64,000 nucleotides of DNA, taken from assembly GCA_025594325.1 (NCBI GenBank), contig JANHCV010000004.1, positions 1,612,001-1,676,000 on the forward strand. Reading direction: 5' to 3'. The position numbers and the translations under genes are program-made. This DNA is from Blastocladiella emersonii ATCC 22665. Taxonomy: Eukaryota; Blastocladiomycota; Blastocladiomycetes; Blastocladiales; Blastocladiaceae. The notes under the pieces are model-generated. The model was not told where the DNA came from and ran no database searches. It worked only from the letters and a program-made list of their open reading frames with translations. This document shows, one piece after another, positions 20,294 to 31,864 of this stretch; the stretch's first letter is position 1; each line of letters opens with the position of its first letter.

Positions 20294-21993
20294 GGTGGCG
20301 GGCGGGGGTGGGGGGTACGGGTCGCGGGCGGTACGGGGGACGAGGGTGGAGAGAGAACGGGTTGGGAGGAGCTCGTCGTCGCCGGCGTCAGGTGGCGATC
20401 AGAGCAGGGGGGTGTGCGCGCGCGTCGTCGTCGGCGGGTTGGTCGGGTCGGCGAGCGAGTCGGGTGGTGATCGCGTCGGCGTTGCGTGCGTGTGTGCAGT
20501 GCAGAGCAGTGCAGGTGGTTGCGAGGACGACGGGACACGGAACACGGCAGCGGCGGCGGCGGCGGCAAGCAGAAGCACGGCGTGGCCGGCCGGCGCGCGG
20601 TGGAGGTGGTCGCGGGTCGCGCCGCGAGCGCGGGCGCTCAATGCGAGCCGGTGGCGTGGGATCACCTGACCGCGTTGCTGGGGCGCTCGACGCGTGTGGC
20701 GCAAGCGGGCGTCGGCTTTTGAACGCCCCAAGACTCGAGCTCGCCGTTCCCGCTGCCACAGCGCTGCACGGTGGTCGAGCACACGCACTGCCGCACTCCC
20801 GCACACAGCAGCGACAGCTGGGCGACTCATGGCGCCGGCAGTCACGTAGCTCCTGCCCGCGCTCCCGTATCGCGCGAGCCGGCTATCGTCGTGTCACACG
20901 CCGCCGCAGTCACTCACGGCGGCCTCATGACGCTCACCGTGACGGCCGACTCATGCTCCCTTCAGGAGGATGAGCGTCGCTAGCGCGACGGCAAGCGTGA
21001 GGCAGTGCGCGGCGTCCCGAAGTGTTCCGAGGCGGGGTCGATAGCGTGCGCGTCGGAGAAAGCCGGGATGGCAAGGGCAATGCGCGCGATCGCGTCATGG
21101 TCGCGCGATCTTATCTCTGAGCTGCCTGTTCGAGCCGGTGTCTCGCGCCAAGCGCGGCCGTGTCTCACGCCGGCACCGCTTCCCCGCACTCCCCGAACTT
21201 GCGTGCTCGCGTTGAATCCGCACGCGTTGACGGCCGGTCAAGGGGCGCAACAGCAGCAGCAGGTGGCTGTGACTTCGGTGAGGCCGCGTTTTCCGGCCGG
21301 CGTGGTGGAAGCCGCAATCGCACGAGACCGGCTCAGAGCGGCAGGCTGTGGAAGGCGCCGTTGCAGCGTGCTCATCGTGAGGCGGAGACGGGACGGCGAC
21401 GAGGCAGCAGGGTGGCTGAGGCACGCAACGCAACGTGTATCGCAACGCTATCGCACTTTCAACAGGGCCGCCTCCTGCGCTCCTCCACGTCCTCGTCGTC
21501 GACCGTTAAAGCCGGCGACCCCCCGCGCTCTCGGCATCCCTTCACCATCGCATACTCCTTGAGCGTCTCAGCGTACGTCCTCATCGCACCGGAGCCGGCC
21601 GGAGCACGGCGGCGCGGCGCAGCACCAGCAGCGGCGGCGTGTCGGCTGCGCCCCCAACGCCAGCCGACGCGCGCCCGAGGACCCGTGGGCCCGTCGCCGT
21701 GGCCAGCGTGGGGCGCCGTCGCCTCCAGCGTCGCCTCCATCGCGGCCGACGGCCGCAGCGGAAACAGATGTTACCATCGATGTGATGGATGGCACAAGGC
21801 AGCCGCTCCGCCGGCCAATCATTTTTTTTGTCGCGTGCGCCGCTGACGGTTCCGGTTTCGCCCGACGTTTGTAGGCTCGGCTCCCCTCTCTCTCCCCCAC
21901 CTCCTGGGCCGGCCCGCCGCCGTACTTGAGCGCCCGCCCTCCTCTCTCCTCGCCCTCCTCCCTCAACGTATCACATCACACCACACAGCCACC
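20294..21993. promoter_or_regulatory. Divergent promoter region Rlp24 / DUF1752 gene
   Basis: A 1.7-kb region between two divergent genes. It is less GC-extreme than coding DNA and contains short homopolymers such as an eight-base T run near 21820. A pyrimidine-rich tract immediately precedes the DUF1752 start. Open frames across it have no recognisable domain. I see no RNA gene. Confidence 0.4.
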
Positions 21994-23052
21994 ATGCCCG
22001 TCGCGACCATCTCCACGCCGGGCGCCCTCGCCGCCGCGGCCGCCGTCCGCTCGCTGCCACCACCACCACCAGGAGGAGCGGCCACGGCCGAGTTCAACAG
22101 CCCACCACCACTTCCGGCGGAGCAGCAGCAGATCCCCTTCTCCAACGACGACGTGCACACGACGTGGTCCGAGTTCACCAAGAAGAAGAACACGCGCGCC
22201 GAGCTGACGCGCCTCGAGAACATCTCGTGGCGCATCTGGCACGCCCTGCGCCTGCGCACCGAGTCGGGCCGCCCGCAGCCGCGCTTCGCCGTGCGTGTCG
22301 ACGCCGCCACGGCGTGCTTTGTCGACCCGCGCCTCGCCACGCCCGCACCCGGTGCCGCGACCGCCGCCGCCGCTGCGGAACCCGCCGCGTCTCCTGTCCT
22401 GGGCCCCGCCCCGCCCGCCGTCCTCGCCTCGGCCGCCGCCAACGCCGTGCCCATGCGCGGCCGCAAGCAGTCGCTGCAGGTTGACCCGCGCACCATGCCG
22501 TCGTCGCTCGCCGCCGCCCTGCACGGCCGCCGCAAGTCGACGGCCCCGCCCGCCATGGCCGCGCTGCCGGCTCCTTCCAATCCAACACCCCCAACACCTT
22601 CCTCCTCATCGTCCAATCGGCCGTACATCGTCATCACCCTGCCGCCGTCGCTCCTCGACCGCGCCACGGCCGCCGCCGCGGCTGCTGCTGCTCGTGGAGC
22701 CAAGGGCACGCGTGGGCGTCCTGCGGCCACGGCGGCCGCGCCATCGCGCCCGCTCGGGACCCGCGGGTCGGGCGCGGCCTCGCCGTCGGGGCTCATCAAG
22801 CGGTGCGACCGCCACGTCGACCTGTCGCGGTATTTCGGCGTGCCGTCGCTGCGCATGCTGACCAGCACGCTGCCGCCCGCGATCGCCGGGTCGTCGTCGC
22901 CCACGTCGCCGTCGCCCGTCGTGTTCGTCATGGGCGACGATGACTCCGAGGACGAGAGCGACGAGGACGACGACGCGTTCGCGTTTGGCGGATCGGCGGC
23001 GCGACCGCGCGCGAGCCTCGACGAGTCGCGGTCCGGCGCCGACTTTTACTAG
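21994..23052 (+). CDS. DUF1752 (areA GATA-like) domain protein
   Basis: Single-exon gene of 352 residues. Residues 45-80 form the fungal DUF1752 / areA GATA-like motif: a WSEFTKKKNTRAEL segment followed by RLENISWRIWHALRLR. This short motif occurs in nitrogen-regulated and TOR-linked fungal proteins, but it is not the zinc finger itself. No zinc ligands are present, so DNA binding should not be assumed. The rest is Ala/Pro-rich and disordered. A second conserved-looking block (CDRHVDLSRYFGVPSLRML) lies near residue 272, and the C-terminus is strongly acidic after VVFVMGDDDSEDE. The biochemical role is unknown. The ATG follows an ACC context. Confidence 0.75.
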   Translation: MPVATISTPGALAAAAAVRSLPPPPPGGAATAEFNSPPPLPAEQQQIPFSNDDVHTTWSEFTKKKNTRAELTRLENISWRIWHALRLRTESGRPQPRFAVRVDAATACFVDPRLATPAPGAATAAAAAEPAASPVLGPAPPAVLASAAANAVPMRGRKQSLQVDPRTMPSSLAAALHGRRKSTAPPAMAALPAPSNPTPPTPSSSSSNRPYIVITLPPSLLDRATAAAAAAAARGAKGTRGRPAATAAAPSRPLGTRGSGAASPSGLIKRCDRHVDLSRYFGVPSLRMLTSTLPPAIAGSSSPTSPSPVVFVMGDDDSEDESDEDDDAFAFGGSAARPRASLDESRSGADFY

Positions 23053-23191
23053 CGGTCGTGGTCGTGGTCGTGGGGTGTGTCTTCCTGTGTGTGTCTCGAG
23101 GGAGCGTGTGCTGTGCTCCCGCATATCTACTCTCTCTGTCTCTGTCCCGTTCGTCGTGTGGTCTGTGACTTGGCCATCATCATCATCTCCT

Positions 23192-23197
23192 AATAAA
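23192..23197 (+). terminator. Poly(A) signal of the DUF1752 gene
   Basis: AATAAA lies 140 bases after the DUF1752 stop, just 47 bases before the stop of the convergent golgin gene, so the two 3' ends are tightly packed. Confidence 0.6.
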
Positions 23198-23243
23198 CGT
23201 CTATCACGGATCTGCTACGGTCCTTATACTACCCCCGATCGTC

Positions 23244-26200
23244 TCACTGTGCGTTGGCCATGGCGCTCTGCAACCGCCGCATGTCGTCGTCCGTCCCCTC
23301 GAGCAGCATGTGCAGCACGGGCACCAGCTGCGCCCGCATCGCGCGCTTCTCGAGGAACGAGATGAGCACCGACCGCAGGTACGCCAGGTTGACGGGCCGC
23401 AGCGACGGGTCGTCCTGCTGCGCAGGCGCGGGCGCGGGCGCGTTCCCGCCAAACGTGGGCGACGCAGCGCCGTTCCCCGCCACCGGCGCAACCGCGGACG
23501 GCAGCGAGACAGCAGACCCGGCGCGCGACAGCTTGCGCACCTCGTCCTTGAGCGACCGGTTGACCATCTTGAGGTGCGTCTCGCGGGTGCCGAGCGCCTC
23601 GAGGTCTTCGGCGAGCCGCGCGTTGAGCGCCTGGAGATCCGCCGCGCGCGTCGCCGCCGCCGCGTCGCGGTCGCGCGCCGCCCGGAGGTCCGCGGCATCG
23701 GCCTCGGCGCGCTCGGCGCGCTCCGTCGCCCGCGCGAGCTCGCTGACGACCCGGGCCAGCTCGGCCTGCGCCGCAGCAACGGCCGCATCGCGCTCCGCGA
23801 CCTGCGCGCGCGCGTCGCCCGCCTCGGTCTGCGCGGCAGCCACGGCCGCGAGCCACTCGGCGCCGGCCGACTCGGCACGCGCCTCGGCGGCGCGCTGCAT
23901 GTCGCGCGCGGACTCGGCGTCGGCGAGCGCGTCCGCGACCTGCCGCTCGAGCGCGAGCCTGGCCTCGTCGTGCGCCGCGTCGGCGTCGGCGGCGCGCGCG
24001 CGGAGGGACTCGTAGTCGGCGGATTTCGCCGCGAACAGCGCCTGCGACGTCGCGAGTTCGGCGCGCGCCGCGTCGGCCGCCGCCCGCGCCTCGGCCTCGC
24101 GCGCGTGCAGGTCCGCGGCCTGCGTCTGCAGCGCGGCGATCCGGTCCTCGGCAGCCTGTGCGGTGGCGGTCGCGCGCGCGGCGGCGGCGCGGAGGTCGGC
24201 GACCTCGCGCGTCTCCTCGGCGAGCGCGCGCAGCTGCATGTCCATGATCCGCAGGCGTTCCGCCGACTCCTCGTCGCGCCGGCGCAGGTCGCGCACCTCG
24301 CGCCGCACCTCGGCCTCGGCGTCGCGCGCAGCCTGCAGCGCGCGCGCGTGCGCCGCGTCGGCTTCGGCGAGCGCCGACCGGTGCGCGTCCGACTGCTGCT
24401 TGGCGAGCGCCGCGTGCGACGCCGCCTGGTCGGCGATGGCGGTGGTGTGGGCGGACTCGAGCGACGCGAGCGACGCGGCGTGCTCCGACTTGGCGCCGTC
24501 CAGGGCCTTGGCGTGCTCGGCGCGCAGCGAGTCGAGCGCCGCGGCGTGCGCGGACTCGAGCTCGGCCGTCTTGGCGGACGCGGCGTCGGCGACGGCGGCG
24601 GACAGCGCGGCGGCGTGCGTCTCGAACGCGGACGCGAGCGCCGCGGTGTGTTCGGCGGAGGCGGACTCGAGGGCGGCGGCACCCTCGGCGCGGACCGACT
24701 CGAGCTCGGCCGCGTGCTGGGTCTCGCGCTCGGTCAGCGACGCGGCGTGCGCGGCCTCGAGCTCCTCGACGGTTGCCGCGTGGGACGACTTGAGCTCCTC
24801 GACGGCGGCAGCGTGCTGGGTCGCGAGCTGCGCGACGTGCTCGGCGTGCTCGGCGCGCAGCGTCTCGACGGCCGAGGCGTGTGCGGACTCGAGCTCGGCG
24901 GTCGCTGCCGCGTGCTTGGCCTCGAGCTCGGTGATGGCGGAAGCTTGCTTGGCCTCGAGCTCCGTAATCGCCGATGCGCGCTTGCTCTCGAGCTCCGAAA
25001 TCGCCGAGGCGTGCTTGGTCTCGAGCTCCGCGACGGCGGCCGAGTGCGCCTGCACCGCCGCGGCGTGCTCGGCAGTCGCGGTGACGAGCTTCTCCTGGAC
25101 CGCAGCGAGCTCGGTCTGCACCGAGGCATGCGCCGCGGTCGCCACCTCGAGGTCGGCCTGCGTCTTGACGTGCGCGGCGCGCTCCTGCGCGAGGTCCGTC
25201 TCGAGCGTCTCGATCTGCTCGCGCAGCTCCGAGGTCTCGGGGGCGGCCGGGGGCGACTAGAATGATGACGGAGTGAGAGAGGGATAGCGACGAGCGTTGA
25301 AGTGAATGAGCGTACCGCAGTACCGCCGGCGAAGTTGCGCTTGCCGCTGCGACCCTTGCGGCCGTTGTTGTTTCCGTTGTTACCGTTACTGTTGTTGTTG
25401 TTCGAGCGGGCCTTCTTGAGCTCCTGTTACGAGGACAGCGATGAGTTTCGGCGCGCCGATTCGGGACGGGTGCAAGAGCGTACCTCGGCGTACTTGGTCG
25501 TCAGAGCCTCCATGGCGGCGGCGTGCTCGGACTTGAGCTGGCCGATCTGGTTGGCGAGCGCCGTCTTGGACTTCTACGCGCGGCGCGAGTAGCGAGCGTC
25601 AGTGTACTGCTCCAAACGAGGTTGTGAGGATGTGAGTGGGATGGAGCAGAATGACACCCTACACTTGGCAGCGCGCGCAACGAGGGCGAAGCCCACGACG
25701 ACGATGACAGTGACAAGGCCGGGAGCGACGAGGAGCGCGGGAGAGAGGTTGGCTGCACCTGTTCGAGTGACGCGAGCTTGGCGGCCGCGTCCTGGGCGGC
25801 CTGGTCGGCAACCTCCTTGGCGGCGGGCGCGGCGACGCGCTCGGCGTCCGCGGCGTCCTTGGCCGCGATGGCGGCGACGCGCTCGGCTTCGGCCGCGTCC
25901 TTGGCTGCGACGGCGGCGACGCGCTCAGCATCAGCCGTGTCCTTTGCAGCGAGCGCGGCGGCACGTTCCGCATCGGCAGCCTCCTTGGCTGCGATGGCAG
26001 CGACGCGCTCGGCGTCCGCGGCGTCCTTGGCCTCGAGCGCAGCGGCGCGCTCCGCGTCAGCCGACTCCTTGGCTACGACGGCAGCAGCCCGTTCGGCCTC
26101 GGCAGCGGCGAGCGAGGTCGCGTGCTTCGCGTCAGCCTCGTCCTTGGCCGCAATGGCCGTGTCGCGGGCAGCCTGCGCGACCAGCAGCGACGCCTCGAGC

Positions 26201-26694
26201 GCCGCAGCCGTCTCGCGTGCGGTGGTGAGCTCGACTTCGAGTGCATCAGCGCGGCTCGCGGCCTCGGCGGCCTGGCCCTCGAGCGAGGTGGCCTTGGCCT
26301 GCGCCGCCTCGAGTGCGTCGCTCGCGGACTGCAGCTGCGCCGTGACTGCGACGATTTCGGACTGGAGCTTCTCGCGCTCGGCCGAGGCCGCAGCCGCCGC
26401 GGCGGCGTCGTCGGCCGCGGACTCGGGCGGAGTCGGCGACTCGGACGCGACGGCGGCGGCGGCGCGGCGGTTGACGCGGGTCTTGAGCAGCATGTCGACC
26501 TTCTGCTGCAGGGCCGTGTTCTGGGCGGCCATCTCGGTGATCTTGGCGCGCGACTTGTCCATGAGCTTGCTCAGCTGCGACTCGAGGCGCGCGTTGAGGG
26601 CCTCGAGCTCGGCCACGCGCTGCTCGGGCGTCAGGCCGCCGGCGGCGCCGGGCGCGGCAGCGGCTGCGTCCGACGTCATGCCGCGCGAGGACAT
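23244..26694 (-). CDS. GRIP-domain golgin
   Basis: Four-exon gene, 1048 residues: exons 26694-25759, 25573-25484, 25423-25316 and 25256-23244. Nearly the whole protein is Ala/Glu-rich coiled coil. The C-terminal 50 residues form a GRIP domain (NLAYLRSVLISFLEKR, then QLVPVLHMLLEGT, about 996-1035). GRIP domains bind the GTPase Arl1 on the trans-Golgi through the conserved Tyr; yeast Imh1 is the simplest relative. The protein is therefore a likely Golgi tether. Exon 3 encodes an Asn/Gly run followed by a basic RKGRSGKR patch that breaks the coiled coil. Exon 1 has seven 14-residue repeats, and exon 4 has ten 11-residue repeats. Introns 2 and 3 are 60 and 59 nt; intron 1 (185 nt, GTGCAG donor) is less certain. 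An upstream in-frame start is possible but Pro/His-rich. Confidence 0.82.
24699..25028 (-). repeat. Ten 33-bp (11-residue) coding repeats in the golgin
   Basis: Ten consecutive 33-bp units encode hendecads of the type ELEAKQASAIT, degenerating toward the C-terminal side. The 11-residue period suits a straight or right-handed coiled coil. The middle units are most alike, which suggests recent tandem growth. Confidence 0.8.
25814..26107 (-). repeat. Seven 42-bp (14-residue) coding repeats in the golgin
   Basis: Seven 42-bp units, each starting TCCTTGG or TCCTTTG on the plus strand, encode 14-residue repeats of the type DAERVAAIAAKDAA. The period equals two heptads, so the coiled coil register is kept. 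Confidence 0.88.
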
Positions 26695-27062
26695 GGGGTG
26701 GTGGTGGTAGTGGTGTTGAGGGAGGGCGTCCAGCGCGCGGGCGGGCAGGAAGGCTTCTCTCGGTGACGGTGGGCGGGGCGGGTGTGTGCTCACGGCAGCA
26801 GGCGAAGATACATGGGCAGTCGGGCCACGGCACACACACGCGCGCTCGGTCGTTGGAGGGCAGGAGCGATGCGGTGCGAGGGAGGAGAGAAGACGCCCAC
26901 ACGTCGATGGCCGGCAGAGTGGCGGCGCGCCCTGGCCAAGGCCGCGGGTGCGTGTGGCAGGCGCGTCACGCAGCGCCTTGAGCCACCGACTTTATGAAGG
27001 TTGCGCCGCTTTCCGCCTCTCCTCTCTCCCCAACGGCCACTCAACGCCATACACCCCCTGCC
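26695..27062. promoter_or_regulatory. Divergent promoter golgin / bestrophin
   Basis: This 368-bp region must serve both divergent genes. It contains a CACACACACGCGCG tract near 26828 and a slightly AT-richer ACTTTATGAAGG segment at 26988-27000 near the bestrophin side. No canonical TATA box is seen in either direction. Confidence 0.45.
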
Positions 27063-28516
27063 ATGCATCTACAACGCAACCGCGTCAAGCTCGAGACCAA
27101 GGTCATCGGGTGGCCGCGCGCCTTCCGCTGGCGCGGGTCGGTGCTGCCGCGCGTCGCGCTGCCGACCACCGTCATGACGCTGTGGGCCGCCTTCCTGTAC
27201 CTGATGCAGACCTACGTCGTCGCCTTCACGTTCCCCGCCGGCACCGTGTTCCTGTCCATCACCTCCGTCGTTATTGTGCGTGTCCCGCCCTCGTGGTCGC
27301 ACGCCGGCCACCGCCCCGCGGACCATGTCCCACCTCACTCACCGCCACCTTCTTGTAACCAGGGACTGCTCCTCGGTTTCCGTACCAACACAGCCTACGA
27401 GCGGTACTGGGAGGGCCGCCGCCTGTGGACCAACCTCATCGTGGCCGTCCGCAACATTGCCCGCATGATGTGGGTCGCCGTCGAGGAGCCCGCCGACCGC
27501 GACAACCGTACCGAGAAGACGTCGGCGCTCGCCCTCCTCATGACCTTCCTCATTGGCGTGCGGAACCACCTCCGCATGGAGGACGGCCTGTGCAATTCGG
27601 ACGGCTCGCTTCGCCACGAGTTCGAGGGCAAGGTGCCCGGGTCCAAGCAGTTCACGCCCGAAGCGCGCTACCTGCTCTCCAGCGAGAAGATGGTCCACAC
27701 GGACGCGCTCTTCCTTCTACACGCCTACATCGACGATCTCCTCCGCCGCAAGACCATCGACCTCCCCCAGTGCGGCCAGATGCTCAACCTGCTCGGCTCC
27801 CTCACTGATTCCGTAGAATCAATGGACCGCATCATCAGTACTCCTATCCCGATCGCTTACAATCTGGTAAAATGCATCGAAAACGACGGAGGGGAGCCGG
27901 GGGAGTGGGGAGTCGCGACTGACGCGAGCTCGCGCGCGTGTAGCACCTCAAACAATCGGTTTACCTCTACATCATTTTCCTGCCGCTCCAGCTCCTCGCC
28001 GACTTCAAGGGCCTCTCCATTCTCATCACGGCGCTCGTCGCCTTCACGTTCATCGGCGTCATCGAGATCGCCGGCGAGATCGAGAACCCGTTCGGCAAGG
28101 ACGACTCGGACCTGCCCATCGAGGAGTTCATCGCCGAGATCGAGGTCGAGCTCGGCGAGCTGACGTACACCTCGCGCAAGGAGCTGTTCGACTGGGACCT
28201 CGGCGACGACGGCATCAACCACGGCGACGACGTGGCCGCGCCCGCGCCGACCGCCGACCCGACAGCTCCCGCGGCTGCTCCATTCCCCTCCGTCTCGTCT
28301 GCTGCCCTGGCGGCTGCGGAAGCCGCCCTCAACGCCCCGCTCCTCACGCCGCGCGTCTACCACTCCAAGAACCAGCGCTGCGACGGCCTCACCTCCGCGG
28401 GCGGCGCGTCCGAGCAGGCCGGCGGCACGGGCGATGCCGAGATTGGCGGCGGCGGCGGTGGTCACGGTGGCGGCGGTGGTGGTGGTGCGGGTGCTATGGA
28501 CGGCGGCGACGGCTAA
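27063..28516 (+). CDS. Bestrophin-like (RFP-TM / UPF0187) chloride channel
   Basis: Three-exon gene, 429 residues: exons 27063-27275, 27363-27866 and 27944-28516. The family forms pentameric anion channels. Visible blocks are the first membrane helix (LPTTVMTLWAAFLYLMQTYV), then GLLLGFRTNTAYERYWEGRR and LWTNLIVAVRNIARMM, which are the family signature, and the late segment YNLHLKQSVYLYIIFLPLQL with FIGVIEIAGEIENPFG. Both introns rejoin these blocks in frame. The C-terminal 110 residues are Ala/Pro then Gly-rich and probably disordered in the cytosol. An in-frame ATG 69 bases upstream (26994) would add 23 residues; I chose 27063 because the family starts close to this point. Membrane location (plasma membrane or organelle) is not evident. 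Confidence 0.88.
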
Positions 28517-28618
28517 GCGCGCTCGCTCATCGTCTGACCTCCTCGTATTACACCTTGTACACATCCACACATTTCCCACACCGTTTGCAAATCATCGTAC
28601 ATTCATGGACACGCCAAC

Positions 28619-30452
28619 TCAGCGGCGCGTACTTGGCGTCGCGGGGATGACCTCCCCTACGGCCGCGGCCGCCGCAGCAGCAGCAGCTTGGGCAGCCGCC
28701 AGCCGATCGTTGGGCGGCGCGCGCTGCTCGGGCGGCTGGAACATGTTGTTCTTGTCGACAGCATTGGTAATGGTCTCCATGTACCGCTCGATGGCGCCGA
28801 CGATCATGTCGTACTCGGTGTCGTAGCGCTTTTTCTCGTTGGCCGCCTTGGCGCGGATCGCGGCGGTCTGCTTCTTGACTTCCGTGTGCTGGAGCCTGCT
28901 CTCCTCGGCCTTGCGCTGGTTCGCCCTGGTCGCGGCCTGCAGCTGCTTGATCTCCTCGTCCGTCTCGCGCCGGAAGCGCTCCATCTCGTCGCGCGACTCC
29001 TTGGACAGCTCCGTGTGCTTGCCCATCATGTTGCGCATCTTCTCGGCCTTGGACGTGAGGCGCTAGTCGTCGTGGCGAGGGGAGGGGAAGAATTGGTGAG
29101 CAAGAGGGAGGTGCAGGGCGAGGTGGAGCGAACGAGCGGGTGAGCACGTACCTCGACCGTGTCCTGGAGACTGAGCCGCTCCTGCTCGAGCTTCTGCAGC
29201 TCGTACTTTTTGGCGTTGAGCTGGTGCTGCGCCGCCGCGACCCGGTTCTTCGTGGCGATGCAGTCCTCGACCTTGCGCAGCGTGTCCTTGACCTCCTACA
29301 CGTCACCGGGCCGGCCAAATCAGTCGCGTGGACGCACGCGGGCGAGAGTCAACGACGAGGAAGTGCGCTGCGTACCGTAGTGGTGGTGACGAGCAGCGAG
29401 ACCGACTCGGTCTCGCGCTCCGCGGCGCCCTTGAGGGCCTCGAGCTTCTCTTGGGTCGACACGACGCGGCGCTTGAGCAGGTCAATGTGCTATGAGAATC
29501 GTGGCGGGGCGGCGTCAGTCGGTGCGGACGTGATCCGCGCCGCGGCAGCATCGCGCGCGTCGTCACGTACGGCCTCGAGGTTTGCCGGGTCCGTGACGAG
29601 CAGCTTCCGGTTCTCGTCGAGCTCCTGGCACACGGTGTCGCGGGCGCGCAAGCGCTGCTCGCGGAGCTCAATGTACTCCGCCTTGCGCTTCACCTGCGAC
29701 TCGATGCTGGCGCGCAGCTCGCGGAGATTGCTCATGAGCTCCTGGTTCTTGCGCTTGGCCTCGTGGTTCTGGCGGGCCATGTCCTCGGCGGCCGCCGCGT
29801 CCTTGCTGATCCGCTGGTTGATGTCGTCCAGGGTCTGCCGCGCCTGGTCGATCTTCCCCTGCATCACCTTGAGATCGCCCTTGCGCTGGTCCTAGATTGG
29901 GTTGCGGGAGGTGGGGCAGCGTCGTGAGTGGGTGGAAGGCAGGACCCGCGAAACGAAGGCATACGTACCGCGTCCAAGGCGAGCTGCTCGCGGTACGAGT
30001 CCGAGTCCCGAACCATCTCGAAAAAGTTGATGAATGTGACGAAGATATCGAGGACGCGCTGGCTGTCGGGCCGGCGCAGGTCGATGACGGAGAAGTCCTC
30101 GAACCCGAGGCTGCTGAGGAGCAGGTGCCTACCCGAGATTCAAGCATGAGGGGGGTTGGAATTCGACTGCGGCAAGATATGGACCATGGGCGAGAACAGC
30201 GCCGTACAGATGGCCGGTGAGCTCGAGGTCAAGGAACACGCCCTGGTAGAACGCCGGGTACGTCATGCTCTCAAAGCGATCGGCCGAGGTGCCCTCGGTC
30301 TGCTCTGGCGCCATGCTCGTGACCACGCACAGGCACCGCTGCAGCACGTCGCGCGGGTTGACAAAGTCCTCGTTGGTCACCTGCTGGCCAATGTAGTGGG
30401 AGAGCCGCTCCTTGACCTGCTCGCGGCTCGGTTTCGGTTGCGCGTTGGACAT
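28619..30452 (-). CDS. NUF2: Kinetochore protein Nuf2
   Basis: Six-exon gene, 475 residues: exons 30452-30208, 30128-29969, 29891-29571, 29489-29376, 29295-29152 and 29062-28619. Nuf2 is a subunit of the Ndc80 complex, which couples kinetochores to microtubules. Residues 1-135 make the calponin-homology-like head; diagnostic stretches are MTYPAFYQGVFLDL and LGFEDFSVIDLRRPDS followed by VTFINFFEMVRD. The rest is an unbroken coiled coil for pairing with Ndc80, ending in an Ala-rich tail. Length fits the family (about 450-465). All five introns are 77-89 nt, have GTACG donors and TAG acceptors, and keep frame. The stop is 102 bases from that of the convergent bestrophin gene. Confidence 0.88.
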
Positions 30453-31387
30453 GGCGGCGGCGGTTGCCAGTGGGCTGTTTGCATCAAGTTTCGTTGGTCA
30501 GTTGTGCTCGAGGCGCGATGGGCGAGTGCATCAACGGTCGAGCGGACGGCAGCGTCCGGGCGCGGGACGCGAAGCGATGAGCGACGGCCTGTGCAGCGGC
30601 CGTTTCAGGGTCGCGTGAGTGGCTGAATCCTGCTATCCCGCTTCGAGGCTCTTCACCGCCGCAACCCGCACATTCCGTTCAGTCTCTGCTACGATAATCC
30701 CACGAGGTCAGTCTAAAATTCACGCTAGCCGCCATGTTGTCGTTGCCCGCGCGCGCCCATGCACCGGCAGAGTGAGCGTGCTGTCCTGCCCAGTCGTCAC
30801 CGCGGGGACGTGTGCGCGGATGGCTCGCCGTGTCGGCGTCCGTCGTGCACCCCTTCGGCACACGGCGGGATCTGGCCGCACGCAAATCTCGACGCAAATC
30901 ACACTCCATGCATATGTTGAACCATGAATCGACTACCCGCGCGCGACGGCCCCTCGCCGTCCAAGCGCTGGATGCACCGGCCACTGCGCCTCCCTCGGGA
31001 GTGGTGGCTGGCCGCACACCCAGTCGCTGTCCGTGGAAACTCGTACTCCGGCCTGCTGCAGCGGTCCCGCTCGTGCCCAGCTCTTGTGGCCGCGGTGCGG
31101 GCGCGTGTCCGTCTGATCTGCGTAGCGAAGACGTCGCGCAGCTCGGCGTCTTGTCCCTGACTGGGTTCGGCGTCGGGCGCGGGCGTCTACCGGTCTACTG
31201 CATGTGTGGTGTTCTGCGTGCCTCGCCTCGGCCATCGATATCCCGATTGCGGGGGTCGCGGTCAAGGCGAGCGTGCCAGCAGTTTGTGGGCGCCCGGAAA
31301 CGACACCTTCCTCGGATCTCGCCCCCGCGTCCGTTTGTGCTGACTTCTCGACGTTCTCCCCGCTCAGGTTGAAGCAACTTTGCCAAA
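30453..31387. promoter_or_regulatory. Divergent promoter region Nuf2 / uS8
   Basis: A 935-bp region between a cell-cycle gene and a ribosomal protein gene. Base composition is closer to balanced than elsewhere. A CTCAG|GTTGAAGC junction about 20 bases before the uS8 ATG could be the end of a leader intron. No TATA box or RNA gene is seen. Confidence 0.4.
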
Positions 31388-31780
31388 ATGGTCCGCATCT
31401 CCGTCCTCAACGACTGCCTCAACTCGATCGTGAACGCCGAGCGCCGCGGCAAGCGCCAGGTGCTGGTCCGCCCCTCGTCCAAAGTGGTGGTCAAGTTCCT
31501 GTCGGTCATGCAGAAGCACGGCTACATTGGCGACATCGACATTGTCGACGACCACCGCTCGGGCAAGCTGGTCATCCAGCTCAACGGCCGCATCAACAAG
31601 TGCGGTGTCATCTCGCCCCGCTTCAACGTCAAGCTCGACGAGATCGAGACCTGGGTCAACAACCTCCTGCCCTCGCGTCAGTTCGGTTACCTCGTCTTCA
31701 CCACCTCGGCCGGTATCATGGACCACGAGGAGGCCCGCCGCAAGCGCACTGGTGGCAAGATCCTCGGCTACTTCTACTGA
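31388..31780 (+). CDS. RPS22: 40S ribosomal protein uS8 (S22 / S15A)
   Basis: Single-exon gene of exactly 130 residues, the invariant length of this family. uS8 binds the central domain of 18S rRNA in the 40S body. The sequence matches throughout: [18 protein letters not shown] at the start, [17 protein letters not shown], then [16 protein letters not shown] and the closing [13 protein letters not shown]. The start follows a CCAAA context with a short run of A before the ATG, as in highly expressed fungal genes. It is intronless within the coding region. Confidence 0.98.
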   Translation: MVRISVLNDCLNSIVNAERRGKRQVLVRPSSKVVVKFLSVMQKHGYIGDIDIVDDHRSGKLVIQLNGRINKCGVISPRFNVKLDEIETWVNNLLPSRQFGYLVFTTSAGIMDHEEARRKRTGGKILGYFY

Positions 31781-31858
31781 GCTGCCCCGCGGTCGCCCAG
31801 TAGCTGCCGCTGCTGCTGTCGCTGCATGAAGGCGGCGGTGGGACCCGGTTTGTGCACC

Positions 31859-31864
31859 AATAAA
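31859..31864 (+). terminator. Poly(A) signal of uS8
   Basis: AATAAA lies 79 bases after the uS8 stop, in the 394-base convergent spacer with UCH37. The remainder of the spacer (to 32174) shows no gene. Confidence 0.65.

Noticed and set aside
24699-26107. Regular repeats considered as a CRISPR array or satellite
   Set aside because: Periods of 33 and 42 bp are multiples of three, continuous with a coding frame, without spacers; they encode coiled coil.
26695-26835. Upstream N-terminal extension of the golgin
   Set aside because: The added residues are Pro/His-rich, unlike the coiled coil, and overlap the short promoter shared with the bestrophin gene.
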